A stretch of DNA of 64,000 nt from Amycolatopsis pretoriensis (lineage in GTDB: Bacteria; Actinomycetota; Actinomycetes; Mycobacteriales; Pseudonocardiaceae). The stretch covers positions 124,001-188,000 of the forward strand of contig NZ_FNUJ01000011.1 in the NCBI RefSeq assembly GCF_900107925.1. Direction: 5' to 3'. The position numbers were made by a program, and so were the translations under genes. This document shows positions 51,679 to 59,858 of this stretch, piece after piece. Every line of letters starts with the position of its first letter. Positions within the stretch are counted from its first letter, which is position 1. The notes below the pieces were generated by a model. It saw nothing but the letters and a program-made list of their open reading frames with translations, was not told the DNA's origin and searched no databases.

Positions 51679-52865
51679 ATGAGCAGCTCTTTCAGCGTGT
51701 TCCTCGGCTTGGACGTCGGCAAAGAAGCCCATCACGCGGTCGGCTTGGACCCGGATGGCAACCGGCTGCATGACGGGCCGCTGCCCAACGCCGAACCGAA
51801 GCTGCGAGCCTTGTTCGACAAGCTCGCCACGCACGGGCCGCTGCTGGTCGTGGTCGATCAGCCCGCCACGATCGGGGCGTTGCCGGTCGCAGTCGCCCGC
51901 GCCGCCGGACACCAGGTCGCCTACCTGCCCGGCCTGGCCATGCGCCGCATCGCCGACCTCTATCCCGGCCGGGCGAAGACCGACGCCCGGACGCATTCGT
52001 CATCGCCGACGCCGCCCGCTCCCTGCCCCACACCCTCCGCCCCGTGGATGTCGACGACGAAGCCTTGGCGGAGCTGGAGGTGCTGGTCGGGTTCGACGAC
52101 GACCTGGCCGGCGAAGCCACCCGCATCCGCGGCCTGCTCACCGGCATCCACCCCGCCCTCGAGCACGCCATCGGCCCGCGGATCTCGCATCCGGCGGTGC
52201 TGGAAATCCTCTCCCGCTGCGGCGGCCCGGCCGGCATCACCAAGGCCGGCCGCCGCAAACTCACCGCCATCGCCAAGGTCCACGCGCCGCGCATGGGTGA
52301 GCGGCTGGTCAAGGCGATCATGACCGCACTCGGCGAGCAGACCGTCACCGTCCCGGGAACCGCCGCCGCGGACACCGTGCTCCCGCGGCTCGCGGACAGC
52401 TTGAAAACCGTGCTGCAGCAGCGGAAACAGGTGGCTGAGCAGGTGGAGGGGATACTTGATGCGCACCCTCTTGCCGGGGTCCTGACCTCGATGCCCGGCA
52501 TCGGGATCAGGACCGCAGCCCGCATCCTCCTCGAAGTCGGCGACGCCTCCCACTTCGCCTCCTCCGGGCACCTGGCCGCCTACGCCGGGATCGCGCCGGT
52601 CACCCGCAGCTCCGGATCGTCGATCAAGGACGAGCACCCCGCCCGGACCGGCAACCGCCAGCTCAAACGCGCGTTCTTCCTCGCCGCGTTCGCCTCGCTG
52701 TCCCACCCGGCCAGCCGCACCTACTACGACAGGAAGAGGGCCGAGGGCAAGAAACACAACGCCGCCCTGATCTGCCTGGCCCGCCGACGCTGCGACGTCC
52801 TCTACGCCATGCTCCGCAACGGCACCCACTACCGGCATCCCGAACCAGCTCCCACTGCGGCTTGA
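51679..52865 (+). pseudogene. IS110-family transposase, frameshifted
   Basis: Two frames together give a complete protein. First frame: SVFLGLDVGKEAHHAVGLD ... LLVVVDQPATIGALPVAVARAAGHQ ... YPGRAKTDAR, the DEDD (RuvC-like) domain. After 51990 the frame breaks; the +1-shifted frame restores the expected DAFVIADAARSLPHTLRPVD and continues to the Transposase_20 domain (LTSMPGIGIRTAARILLEVGDAS ... RSSGSSIKDEHPARTGNRQLKRAFF), which carries the catalytic serine region. One missing G in a CCCGGG-like run at about 51990 explains everything. The element is inactive unless this is a sequencing error or frameshifting rescues it. Confidence 0.85.
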
Positions 52866-52925
52866 CAACCAGATAGGGACACTCCCCCTGGGAGCGGTGG
52901 GGCGTGTCGGCGGGCGGTCGGCGGC

Positions 52926-54464
52926 TCAGGTCAGGCCGGCCAGCGACTTGTCGACCAGCTCTGCCACCCGGGCTCGCGCGGCCTCCGCGTCCGACGGGAT
53001 CAGTGCCAGGCGCGTCCGGCGCTCCAGCACGTCCGCCACGTCCAGGGCTCCTTCGTTGCGGACCGCCCACACCACCTCGGCCGCCGTGATGTCCGAGCCG
53101 GGGGCCACCGGCTCCGCGAACTCCGCGTCCAGCTCGCCCAATGCCGCCACTCGCGGAGCCTCCGTCCCGTACCGGGCCACCAGCCGCGGTGCGGCGTCCA
53201 CAAGGGACAGACTTGATCGCGGGGCCGCCCCGAGCAGCGGCAACCGCGCCGTCCGGCACGGCGAAGTGCTGAGACCGGCCAGCTTCACCGCCGCGTCGAC
53301 CGCGTCCTCGGCCATCCGGCGGTACGTCGTCAGCTTGCCGCCGACCACGGTCAGCAACCCGTCCGACCCCGCCAAGACCGCGTGCTTCCGGGACAGGTCC
53401 GCCGACCGCCCGCCGCCCTCGACCAGTGGCCGCAGCCCGGCGTACGACCCGGCCACGTCGGCGCGGGTCAACGGCCGGGCCAGCACCGAGGAAGCCAGCG
53501 ACAACAGGAAGTCCACATCGGACTCGGGAACTACCGGCACGTCGGGGATCGGGCCGGAAACCGGCTCGTCCGTCAGTCCCAAGTAGACGCGACCGTCCGG
53601 CTGGGGGAGCAGGAACACGAACCGGTTCGTCTCACCCGGCACGCCGATGTTCACCGACGTCGTGCCCATCGGGACCGTTCCCGGCGCCAGCACCAGGTGC
53701 GACCCCAGTGACGGCCGCAGCCGGACCGCTCCCGTCAGCGTTCCCGCCCACACCCCGGTCGCGTTGATCACCTGGCGCGCGTGGATGTCCGCGGTGGAAC
53801 CCGAGACGCCGTCGACGACCGAGACCCGGTCCGCCGTCAGCGATGTGGCCGACAACCGCGTCAGAATCCGGGCGCCGAACGACGCCGCCGTCCGGGCCAG
53901 CGACACCACCAGCCGCGCGTCGTCGACCAAAGCGCCGTCGTACGCCAGCAATGCGCCGCGCAAACCGTGTGCCGCGAGCCCGGGTGCCAGCGCCAACGCC
54001 TCGGCGGCCGGGACCGACCGCGGCCGCGGCAGCACCGACGACGGCGTCCGCGCCGCGCGGCGGAGGCCGTCGCCGGCTCGCAAGCCCGCCGCCACCAGCG
54101 CCTGCTGCGCACGGGATGTGCTGGGGTACAACGGGAACAGCTGCGGCATCGCGCGCGTGAGGTGCGGGGCCGTGCGCGTCATCATGATGCCGCGCTCGAC
54201 CGCGCTCTCGTGGGCCAGGCCCAGCTCGCCGTGCGCCAGGTAGCGCAGTCCACCGTGGACGAGCTTCGACGACCAGCGGGACGTCCCGAACGCGAGGTCG
54301 TGCGCCTCGACCAGCGCCACCGACAACCCGCGCGACGCCGCGTCCAGGGCGATGCCCGCTCCGGTCACGCCGCCGCCGACCACGACGACGTCGACGCGCT
54401 CGCCCGCCGCCAGCTCCGCGAGCTCACGTTCGCGGCGCCGCGCGTTGAGCGAGCCGGACGTCAT
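52926..54464 (-). CDS. glpD: glycerol-3-phosphate dehydrogenase (FAD, aerobic type)
   Basis: 512 residues. FAD-binding Rossmann motif VVVVGGGVTGAGIALDAASRG near residues 25-45, then LVEAHDLAFGTSRWSSKLVHGGLRYLAHGE, the GlpD signature; NATGVWAG; LVLAPGT; and the C-terminal DAF-like domain with VVWAVRNEGALDVADVLERRTRLAL. Membrane-associated oxidation of glycerol 3-phosphate to DHAP, electrons to quinone. Co-transcribed with the upstream TetR gene (4-nt overlap) and divergent from an alkyl-DHAP-synthase-like gene. Confidence 0.93.
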   Translation of the reverse strand: MTSGSLNARRRERELAELAAGERVDVVVVGGGVTGAGIALDAASRGLSVALVEAHDLAFGTSRWSSKLVHGGLRYLAHGELGLAHESAVERGIMMTRTAPHLTRAMPQLFPLYPSTSRAQQALVAAGLRAGDGLRRAARTPSSVLPRPRSVPAAEALALAPGLAAHGLRGALLAYDGALVDDARLVVSLARTAASFGARILTRLSATSLTADRVSVVDGVSGSTADIHARQVINATGVWAGTLTGAVRLRPSLGSHLVLAPGTVPMGTTSVNIGVPGETNRFVFLLPQPDGRVYLGLTDEPVSGPIPDVPVVPESDVDFLLSLASSVLARPLTRADVAGSYAGLRPLVEGGGRSADLSRKHAVLAGSDGLLTVVGGKLTTYRRMAEDAVDAAVKLAGLSTSPCRTARLPLLGAAPRSSLSLVDAAPRLVARYGTEAPRVAALGELDAEFAEPVAPGSDITAAEVVWAVRNEGALDVADVLERRTRLALIPSDAEAARARVAELVDKSLAGLT

Positions 54465-55105
54465 GGCTTCAGTGCCGCGTCGAGCACGTGCGTGAACTCG
54501 GCCAGCAGCGCGGCTTCGCCGACGTCCGCGGTGGCCGGTCGCAGCGAGAACGCGAAGGACTGGACCACCAGCAGCACCGACCGGGACTGCACCGCGACCG
54601 GCGCCCGCCGGATCGAGCCGTCCTGGTGGCCGGCTTCCAGCAGCTGGTGAAGCGCTTGCTCGGCGAACTTCTGCGTCGCGCCCAGTCGCTCCACGATGTA
54701 CGGGAGGACCAGCTCGGGGTCGACGTCAAGCAGCGTGCGGAACAGCGGGTCGGCCGACAGCGCGCGGACGCCGGCCGACGCGATGAGCACGAGCCGCTCA
54801 CGGCTGTGCACGGCGTCGGCCCCGCGCTCGCTCGCCGTGCGCAGCAGCCCGCTGAACTCGCGGGTCATCAGCGCCGCGAGCACGCTGCGGACGTCGGGGA
54901 ACCGGCGGTAGACGGTCATCCGGCTGACGCGCGCGGTCCGGGCGATTTCGGCGAGTGTGGTGCGGCGCACACCCACGGCCAGCACGCACGAGCGCGCGGC
55001 GTCGAGCAGCACGTCATCGGCCACACGCGTCGCCGTCTGGCGGTTGCGGGTGTCCGCGAGCGCGGACGATCCCGCGGTCGAAGTGGTGTGACGTTTCACG
55101 TCCAT
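54461..55105 (-). CDS. TetR/AcrR-family regulator of glpD
   Basis: 214 residues. The helix-turn-helix is LAEIARTARVSRMTVYRRFPDVRSVL within about residues 48-75. The N-terminal about 25 residues are polar and probably disordered. First gene of the TetR-glpD transcript; the shared gap with the divergent oxidase gene has a 7-bp inverted repeat around its own start codon, so it probably represses both directions. Confidence 0.88.
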   Translation of the reverse strand: MDVKRHTTSTAGSSALADTRNRQTATRVADDVLLDAARSCVLAVGVRRTTLAEIARTARVSRMTVYRRFPDVRSVLAALMTREFSGLLRTASERGADAVHSRERLVLIASAGVRALSADPLFRTLLDVDPELVLPYIVERLGATQKFAEQALHQLLEAGHQDGSIRRAPVAVQSRSVLLVVQSFAFSLRPATADVGEAALLAEFTHVLDAALKP

Positions 55106-55114
55106 GTGTCACAC
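55086..55114. promoter_or_regulatory. inverted repeat GTGTGAC/GTCACAC in the glpD-oxidase divergent gap
   Basis: Perfect 7-bp arms at 55086-55092 and 55108-55114 around 15 nt; an inner palindrome GTGTCACAC lies at 55106-55114. It covers the TetR start codon and the promoter space of the divergent gene, so it would repress both directions. Confidence 0.6.
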
Positions 55115-55121
55115 TGTATCG

Positions 55122-56741
55122 GTGAACGCGCTCATTGACCACCGCCTTCGACGGTCCTGGACCTCGGAAGCCGCCGACGCCGCCCGGCTGCCCGCGCGGG
55201 CGGCCAAGTGGCTTGAACAGCGTATAGGCCAGGCAGCTCCCGGTGCTGCCCCAGCCGCGAATTTGCCGGTGGAAATACCGTCACCGAAACTGGACGAATC
55301 TGCTGCCGCCGCGTTGTCGAAAGTGGTCGGTGCGGAAAACGTGCTGGTCGACGACGCGGCGCGGCTGGCGCGCGCGACCGGACTGTCCTACCTCGACCTG
55401 CTGCGCCGTCGTTCGGCCGGCGCGGATTTCCCGGTGCCCGACGCGGTCGTGCTGCCCGCCGGCCCCGACGAGGTCCAAGAGGTGCTCGACGTCTGCGTGA
55501 CGCACGACGTCGGTGTCGTGCCCTTCGGCGGCGGCACCTCGGTCGTCGGCGGCGTCGCGGCGCTGCGCGGGGACAAGTCGTCGGTGATCGCGCTCGACCT
55601 GGTCCGGCTCGACGCGCTGGTGTCGGTCGACGCCGAGTCGCGCATCGCCGTGCTGCAGGCCGGCGTCCGCGGTCCCGAGGCCGAGCGCCTCCTCGGCGAG
55701 CACGGCCTGACGCTCGGGCACATCCCGCAGTCGTTCGAGCGCGCCACCATCGGCGGTTTCGCGGCGACGCGCTCGGCCGGGCAGGCGTCGTCGGGCTACG
55801 GCCGGTTCGAGGACATGGTCACCGGCGTGCGGCTGGCCACCCCGCGCGGCGAGTGGAAGCTCGGCGTCGCGCCGGCGTCGGCGGCCGGGCCGGACCTGCG
55901 TCAGCTCGCGATCGGCAGTGAAGGCACGCTCGGCGTGATCACGGAGGTGTCGCTGCGGGTCCGTCCGGCGCCGCCGGTCCGCCGGTACGAGGGTTATGCC
56001 CTGCCCGGCTGGGAAGCGGGCCGCGAAGCCGTCCGCGATCTCGCGCAGCACCACGCGCTCGCCGACGTCACGCGGCTGTCCGATGTGGACGAAACCGAAG
56101 TTTCGCTGGCGCTGAACGCCGGCCTCAAGACGACGGCGCTGCGCCGGTACCTCGCCGCGCGCGGGGTGTCGCACCCGTGTTTCCTCATCGTCGGCTGGGA
56201 AGGCACCGCGCACGATGTCGCGTTGCGCCGCCGCGAGACGACGCGGCGGCTGAAGGCGTCGGGTGCGGTGCGCGTCGGCAAGGCGCTCGGCGAGTCGTGG
56301 CGTCACGGCCGGTTCGCCGGTCCCCGGCAGCGGGATGCGTTGCTGGATCAGGGGGTCTGCGTCGAGACGCTGGAGACCGCGGCCTACTGGTCCAATGTGG
56401 ACGAACTGCGTGACGACGTCCGGGCGGCGCTGACGGCGTCGCTGGGCCGCGCGATCGTCATGTGTCACATTTCGCACGCCTACGAGACGGGCGCGTCGCT
56501 CTACTTCACGGTGCTGACGGCCCGTGACGAGACCGACCCGGTCGGCCAGTGGCAGCGTGCGAAAGCGGCGGCGTGCGAGGCGATCACCGGCCTGGGCACG
56601 ATTTCGCACCACCACGCCGTCGGTGTCGACCACGCGCCGTACCTCGAGGCGGAGATCGGCTCGCTGGGCGTCGAAGTGTTGCGCGCGGCCAAGTCCACAG
56701 TGGACCCGTCGGGGATCCTCAACCCGGGAAAGCTGGTCTGA
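55122..56741 (+). CDS. FAD-binding oxidase, alkyldihydroxyacetonephosphate synthase-like
   Basis: 539 residues from GTG; an in-frame ATG at 55104 is possible but overlaps the operator and the TetR start. VAO-type FAD domain: VVLPAGPDEVQEVLDVC, VVPFGGGTSVVGGVAALRG and GYGRFEDMVTGVRLATPRGEW; C-terminal substrate domain with CHISHAYETGASLYFTV and HHHAVGVDHAPYL. Resembles AgpS (Rv3107c), the flavoenzyme exchanging fatty acid for fatty alcohol on acyl-DHAP in ether-lipid synthesis. Pairing with glpD, which makes DHAP, supports a glycerolipid role. Overlaps the convergent gene by 23 nt. Confidence 0.83.
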   Translation: MNALIDHRLRRSWTSEAADAARLPARAAKWLEQRIGQAAPGAAPAANLPVEIPSPKLDESAAAALSKVVGAENVLVDDAARLARATGLSYLDLLRRRSAGADFPVPDAVVLPAGPDEVQEVLDVCVTHDVGVVPFGGGTSVVGGVAALRGDKSSVIALDLVRLDALVSVDAESRIAVLQAGVRGPEAERLLGEHGLTLGHIPQSFERATIGGFAATRSAGQASSGYGRFEDMVTGVRLATPRGEWKLGVAPASAAGPDLRQLAIGSEGTLGVITEVSLRVRPAPPVRRYEGYALPGWEAGREAVRDLAQHHALADVTRLSDVDETEVSLALNAGLKTTALRRYLAARGVSHPCFLIVGWEGTAHDVALRRRETTRRLKASGAVRVGKALGESWRHGRFAGPRQRDALLDQGVCVETLETAAYWSNVDELRDDVRAALTASLGRAIVMCHISHAYETGASLYFTVLTARDETDPVGQWQRAKAAACEAITGLGTISHHHAVGVDHAPYLEAEIGSLGVEVLRAAKSTVDPSGILNPGKLV

Positions 56742-57273
56742 GCACTTCGCAGGGGACGCCGTGGCCGGCCGCGGCGACGCCGTCGAGCTTCGCGGCTTCG
56801 GCCTGTGGGAGGTCGGCGGTGCGCACCGGCGTGCCGTCGACCAGCAGCGGGTAGCGGATCGGCGCGGCGCCGACGTACGTGTGAACCTCGGTCAGGCGGG
56901 TGCCGTCTTCGAGCGTGATGTCGGGTTCGGTCAGCCGGGCCAGGTGGTAGCGCGTCCCGCGGCCTTCGCAGCGGTCGAGCACGGCCAGCTGGTCCGGTGT
57001 CACGAACCAGATGGCGTGCTCCTCGACGCCGTCGAGCGCGGTGAGGGTGGCCGGGCGCTGGTCGTCGACCACCCGGAAGCCGGCGGCCCACACGGCGGCG
57101 AGCCCGGCGCAGCGCGCGTGCGCGACCACGACCGGGCCTTCGAGGCCGAGCCGGGCGCGCAGCCAGGTGATCTTCGACGGGTTGGCGTTCGAGCCGTAGG
57201 CGAGCACGGCCATCCGGTCGCGCCAGCCGTGCGGCGCGGTTTCCAGGGGGTGCCCGACGCCGTCGACGTGCAC
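56719..57273 (-). CDS. gamma-glutamylcyclotransferase-like (AIG2/BtrG fold) protein
   Basis: 184 residues from the GTG at 57273. The motif VLAYGSNANPSKI is the family's substrate-binding loop; the conserved acidic residue could be in CEGRGTRYHLARL. Homologues cyclise gamma-glutamyl compounds or remove gamma-glutamyl groups; exact activity unknown. The open frame continues upstream as sensible protein (FTDDEYPAEPYPGTRPGRSF) to a CTG that overlaps the mscR stop, so the real start may be a coupled CTG at 57342. It follows mscR and ends convergent with the oxidase gene. Confidence 0.75.
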   Translation of the reverse strand: MHVDGVGHPLETAPHGWRDRMAVLAYGSNANPSKITWLRARLGLEGPVVVAHARCAGLAAVWAAGFRVVDDQRPATLTALDGVEEHAIWFVTPDQLAVLDRCEGRGTRYHLARLTEPDITLEDGTRLTEVHTYVGAAPIRYPLLVDGTPVRTADLPQAEAAKLDGVAAAGHGVPCEVLRPAFPG

Positions 57274-57338
57274 GAACGAACGGCCCGGCCGGGTGCCCGG
57301 GTAAGGCTCGGCCGGGTATTCGTCGTCGGTGAAGAGGG

Positions 57339-58436
57339 TCAGAAGGTCACCACGCTGCGCAGGACGTCGCCGTGGTGCATGCGCTCGAAGGCCTGCTCGA
57401 CGCCGTCGACGCCGATCCGTTCGGTGACGAACTTGTCGAGCGGCAGCCGGCCCTGCAGGTAGAGGTCGACGAGCATGGGGAAGTCCCGGCTGGGCAGGCA
57501 GTCGCCGTACCAGGAGGATTTGAGTGAGCCGCCGCGCGAGAAGAAGTCGATCAGCGGCAGGTCATCGAGGCGCATCTCCGGCGTCGGGACGCCGACGAGC
57601 ACGACGGTGCCGGCCAGGTCGCGGCCGTAGAAGGCCTGCCGCCAGGTTTCGGGGCGTCCGACGGCGTCGATGACGACGTCCGGACCGAAGCTGTTCGTGG
57701 CGTCCTGCATGGCTTCGACGACGGCCTCTTCGGAAAGGCCCTTGCTGTTGACGGTGTGCGTCGCGCCGAAGTCCTTGGCCCAGGCGAGCTTCCGGTCGTC
57801 CATGTCGATCGCGACGATCGTGGTGGCGCCGGCGAGCTTGGCCCCGGCGATGGCGGCGTCCCCGACGCCACCGCACCCGATGACGGCGACGGAGTCACCG
57901 CGGGTGACGGCACCGGTGTTGATGGCGGCGCCGAGCCCGGCCATGACCCCGCACCCGAGCAGCCCGGCGACGGCGGGTTCGGCCTCGCGGTTCACCTTCG
58001 TGCACTGTCCGCTGTGGACGAGGGTCTTCTCGAGGAAGGCCCCGATGCCGAGGGCGGGCGACAGCTTGGTGCCATCGGCGAGGGTCATCGGCTGGGCGGC
58101 GTTGAAGGTCGAGAAGCAGTACCACGGCTTGCCGCGCTTGCAGGCCCGGCAGGTACCGCAGACGGCGCGCCAGTTGAGGATGACGTAGTCGCCGGGCGCG
58201 AGATCGGTGACGCCCTCGCCGACGGCCTCGACGACCCCGGCGGCCTCGTGGCCGAGCAGGAAGGGGAACTCGTCGTTGATCCCGCCTTCGCGGTAGTGCA
58301 GGTCGGTGTGGCAGACCCCGCAGGCCTGAACGTTCACGACGGCCTCACCGGGCCCGGGATCGGGAACGACGACGGTCTCCAGCGAGACGGGCTCGCCCTT
58401 CGCCCGCGAAACGACCCCCTGGACCTCGTACGGCAT
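57339..58436 (-). CDS. mscR: S-(hydroxymethyl)mycothiol dehydrogenase / S-nitrosomycothiol reductase
   Basis: 365 residues, class III-type zinc alcohol dehydrogenase. Catalytic zinc ligands in ACGVCHTDLHYREG and LLGHEAAGVV; structural zinc in CGTCRACKRGKPWYC; NAD site GCGGVGDAAIAGAKLAG. Distinctive MscR segments GINDEFPFLLG, FNAAQPMTLADGTKL and SSWYGDCLPSRDFP are shared with Rv2259. The enzyme oxidises S-hydroxymethylmycothiol (formaldehyde detoxification) and reduces S-nitrosomycothiol. A 14-nt palindrome lies about 100 nt upstream. Confidence 0.93.
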   Translation of the reverse strand: MPYEVQGVVSRAKGEPVSLETVVVPDPGPGEAVVNVQACGVCHTDLHYREGGINDEFPFLLGHEAAGVVEAVGEGVTDLAPGDYVILNWRAVCGTCRACKRGKPWYCFSTFNAAQPMTLADGTKLSPALGIGAFLEKTLVHSGQCTKVNREAEPAVAGLLGCGVMAGLGAAINTGAVTRGDSVAVIGCGGVGDAAIAGAKLAGATTIVAIDMDDRKLAWAKDFGATHTVNSKGLSEEAVVEAMQDATNSFGPDVVIDAVGRPETWRQAFYGRDLAGTVVLVGVPTPEMRLDDLPLIDFFSRGGSLKSSWYGDCLPSRDFPMLVDLYLQGRLPLDKFVTERIGVDGVEQAFERMHHGDVLRSVVTF

Positions 58437-58534
58437 GCGAATCCACCTTCCGGCTCTTGCTGGCTCCGACGGCAGCTAATCACGGATCACGCGGAGATGG
58501 CGACATCCGCATGAGTGAGTCTTGGTGATTCTTG

Positions 58535-58548
58535 CGCAACATGTTGCG
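58535..58548. promoter_or_regulatory. palindrome CGCAACATGTTGCG upstream of mscR
   Basis: Perfect 14-nt palindrome, preceded by TTG and followed by a further CGCAAC half-site at 58554-58559, in the gap between the HAD relic and mscR. Looks like an operator with three half-sites; the regulator is not known. Confidence 0.4.
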
Positions 58549-58550
58549 TT

Positions 58551-58880
58551 CTACGCAACTGAGGTGATCCAGTGGCCGATGGTTTCGAAGTCGTGGCCGG
58601 TGAGGCCCGTGCTCGCCGCGACGGTGTGCACCAAAGCCGGCGCCGGGTGGTGGCTCGCGACCCAGATCCGGTCGGATTCGGTGGTCTCGTCGTCGACCCA
58701 GGCGAGCGGGCGGCCCGCCGCCCGCTCGACGATCCGGCGGGTCTTCCAGTGCGACCCCGGCTCGGTCCAGCCACGTCGTGGCCCAGACCAGGTCGCACCC
58801 CAGCGCCAACAGCCGCGGGCCGAGGCTCGGGTCGACTCGCGACAGCAGGGGATTGCCCAGGTCGGCAGCGGGCGCATGGT
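58551..58880 (-). pseudogene. decayed HAD-like hydrolase remnant
   Basis: On the minus strand the first part (near 58760-58862) reads NPLLSRVDPSLGPRLLALG then CDLVWATTWLD, and the second part, in another frame from about 58757 down to the TAG at 58551, reads HWKTRRIVERAAGRPLAWVD then DETTESDRIWVASHHPAPAL. Such VWATTW ... HWKTR ... WVDDE blocks occur in order in an actinobacterial HAD-type family, but there about 30-40 residues separate them and an N-terminal DVDG motif precedes. Here the middle is missing, the frame has changed and the N-terminus is gone, so this is a relic. It fills most of the 485-bp gap 58437-58921. Confidence 0.65.
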
Positions 58881-58921
58881 TCCGGCAGTCTGGCACGGGC
58901 CACCGGCCCCCGTCTTCCAGC

Positions 58922-59782
58922 TTATCGGCCGGTACCGACAGTTCCGGGCGGCTCCGGCAGCTCCATCGACGCCAGCCGGGCCGGGTCGGACACCGCTGCG
59001 ATGCCCGTGATCCGCCCACCCGCCACCGTGAACGCCACCACTGACAGCGGGCTCCCGTCCGGGCGCCACGCCACCACGCCCGGCAAGCCGCCGACCAGCA
59101 CCGCCCGGCCGCCGCCCGCCGCGCCGAAGCGGGCTCCCGCCGCCACGTTCGTCGCCCCCAGGACCACCACCACGCCGTCCGGGGTGTCGACCGTCAAACG
59201 GACGTCCGGGTCCAGGACCCGCAGCAACTCTTCGAAGTCCCCGTCGCGGGCCGCCCTCAAGAACGCGTCCACCACCTCGCGCTGGGACCTCCCCGCGCTC
59301 GGCGTGCCCGCCGGGGTGCGGACCTTCTTGCGCGCGCGGCTCGCCAGCATCTTCGTCGCTCCCGGCGTCTTGCCGAGGATGCGGCCGATCTCCTCGAACG
59401 GCACCGCGAACAGGTCGTGCAGCACGAACGCCAGCCGCTCGCCCGGCGCCAACGACTCCAACACCACCAGCAACGCCAGCCCGACCGAGTCCGCGAGCGC
59501 GACGTCCGCTTCGGGACCTTCGTCCACCGCCACCACGATTTCGTCGTACGGCGCTTCCGGCCGGGACCGGCGCGAGCGCAGGACGTCCAGGCTGATCCGG
59601 CCCACCACCGTCGTCAGCCAGCCGTCGAGGTTGTCGATCGTCGCCGCGTCCTGGCGGGACAGCCGCAGCCACGCCTCCTGCACCACGTCCTCCGCGTCGG
59701 CGTGCGACCCCAGGACGCGGTGGGCCACCGCGCGCAGCCGGTCGCGCTGCGCCTCGAAGACCTCGGTCATCGTGTCGGGCAT
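58922..59782 (-). CDS. ECF sigma factor with C-terminal SnoaL-like domain (ECF41/SigJ type)
   Basis: 286 residues. Sigma region 2 covers FEAQRDRLRAVAHRVLGSHADAEDVVQEAWLRL and region 4 LESLAPGERLAFVLHDLFAVPFEEIGRILGKTPGATKMLASRARKK; then a SnoaL_2-type domain (about 170-270, VVDAFLRAARDGDFEELLRVLDPDVRL ... GVVVVLG). ECF41 factors use this fused domain instead of an anti-sigma factor. Start ATG at 59782 with GAGGAAGG upstream. Divergent from a carboxymuconolactone decarboxylase gene, the usual ECF41 partner. Confidence 0.92.
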   Translation of the reverse strand: MPDTMTEVFEAQRDRLRAVAHRVLGSHADAEDVVQEAWLRLSRQDAATIDNLDGWLTTVVGRISLDVLRSRRSRPEAPYDEIVVAVDEGPEADVALADSVGLALLVVLESLAPGERLAFVLHDLFAVPFEEIGRILGKTPGATKMLASRARKKVRTPAGTPSAGRSQREVVDAFLRAARDGDFEELLRVLDPDVRLTVDTPDGVVVVLGATNVAAGARFGAAGGGRAVLVGGLPGVVAWRPDGSPLSVVAFTVAGGRITGIAAVSDPARLASMELPEPPGTVGTGR

Positions 59783-59784
59783 GT

Positions 59785-59846
59785 CGTTACCTTCCTCGGT
59801 TCCGCTCCGTCATGGGGATGACGGATCCGAACCACCACAGGTAACA
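59785..59846. promoter_or_regulatory. divergent ECF41-type promoters
   Basis: Plus strand: CGTTACC (59785-59791), 16 nt, CGTC (59808-59811). Minus strand: TGTTACC (59846-59840), 16 nt, CGTC (59823-59820). The two are near mirror copies, one directed at the decarboxylase gene and the other at the sigma gene. The published ECF41 consensus, as I recall it, is TGTCACA-N16-CGTC. No other -35/-10 pair is visible. Confidence 0.7.
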
Positions 59847-59858
59847 CCAGGAGGAACG

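Larger units (their letters stand above)
51480..52882 (+). mobile_element. IS110-family insertion sequence (limits approximate)
   Basis: A transposase of IS110 type with about 200 bp of noncoding sequence before it and a short tail after it. IS110 elements have no terminal inverted repeats, so the ends cannot be read directly. The only end-like signal is the 11-mer GATAGGGACAC, found in the 5' noncoding part (51577-51587) and again 7-17 nt after the transposase stop (52872-52882). Inserted between the Xre-ABC operon and glpD. Confidence 0.7.

Noticed and set aside
51970..52010. Programmed -1 frameshifting in the IS110 transposase
   Set aside because: No A/T-rich slippery heptamer and IS110 transposases are normally read in one frame; a lost G is simpler.
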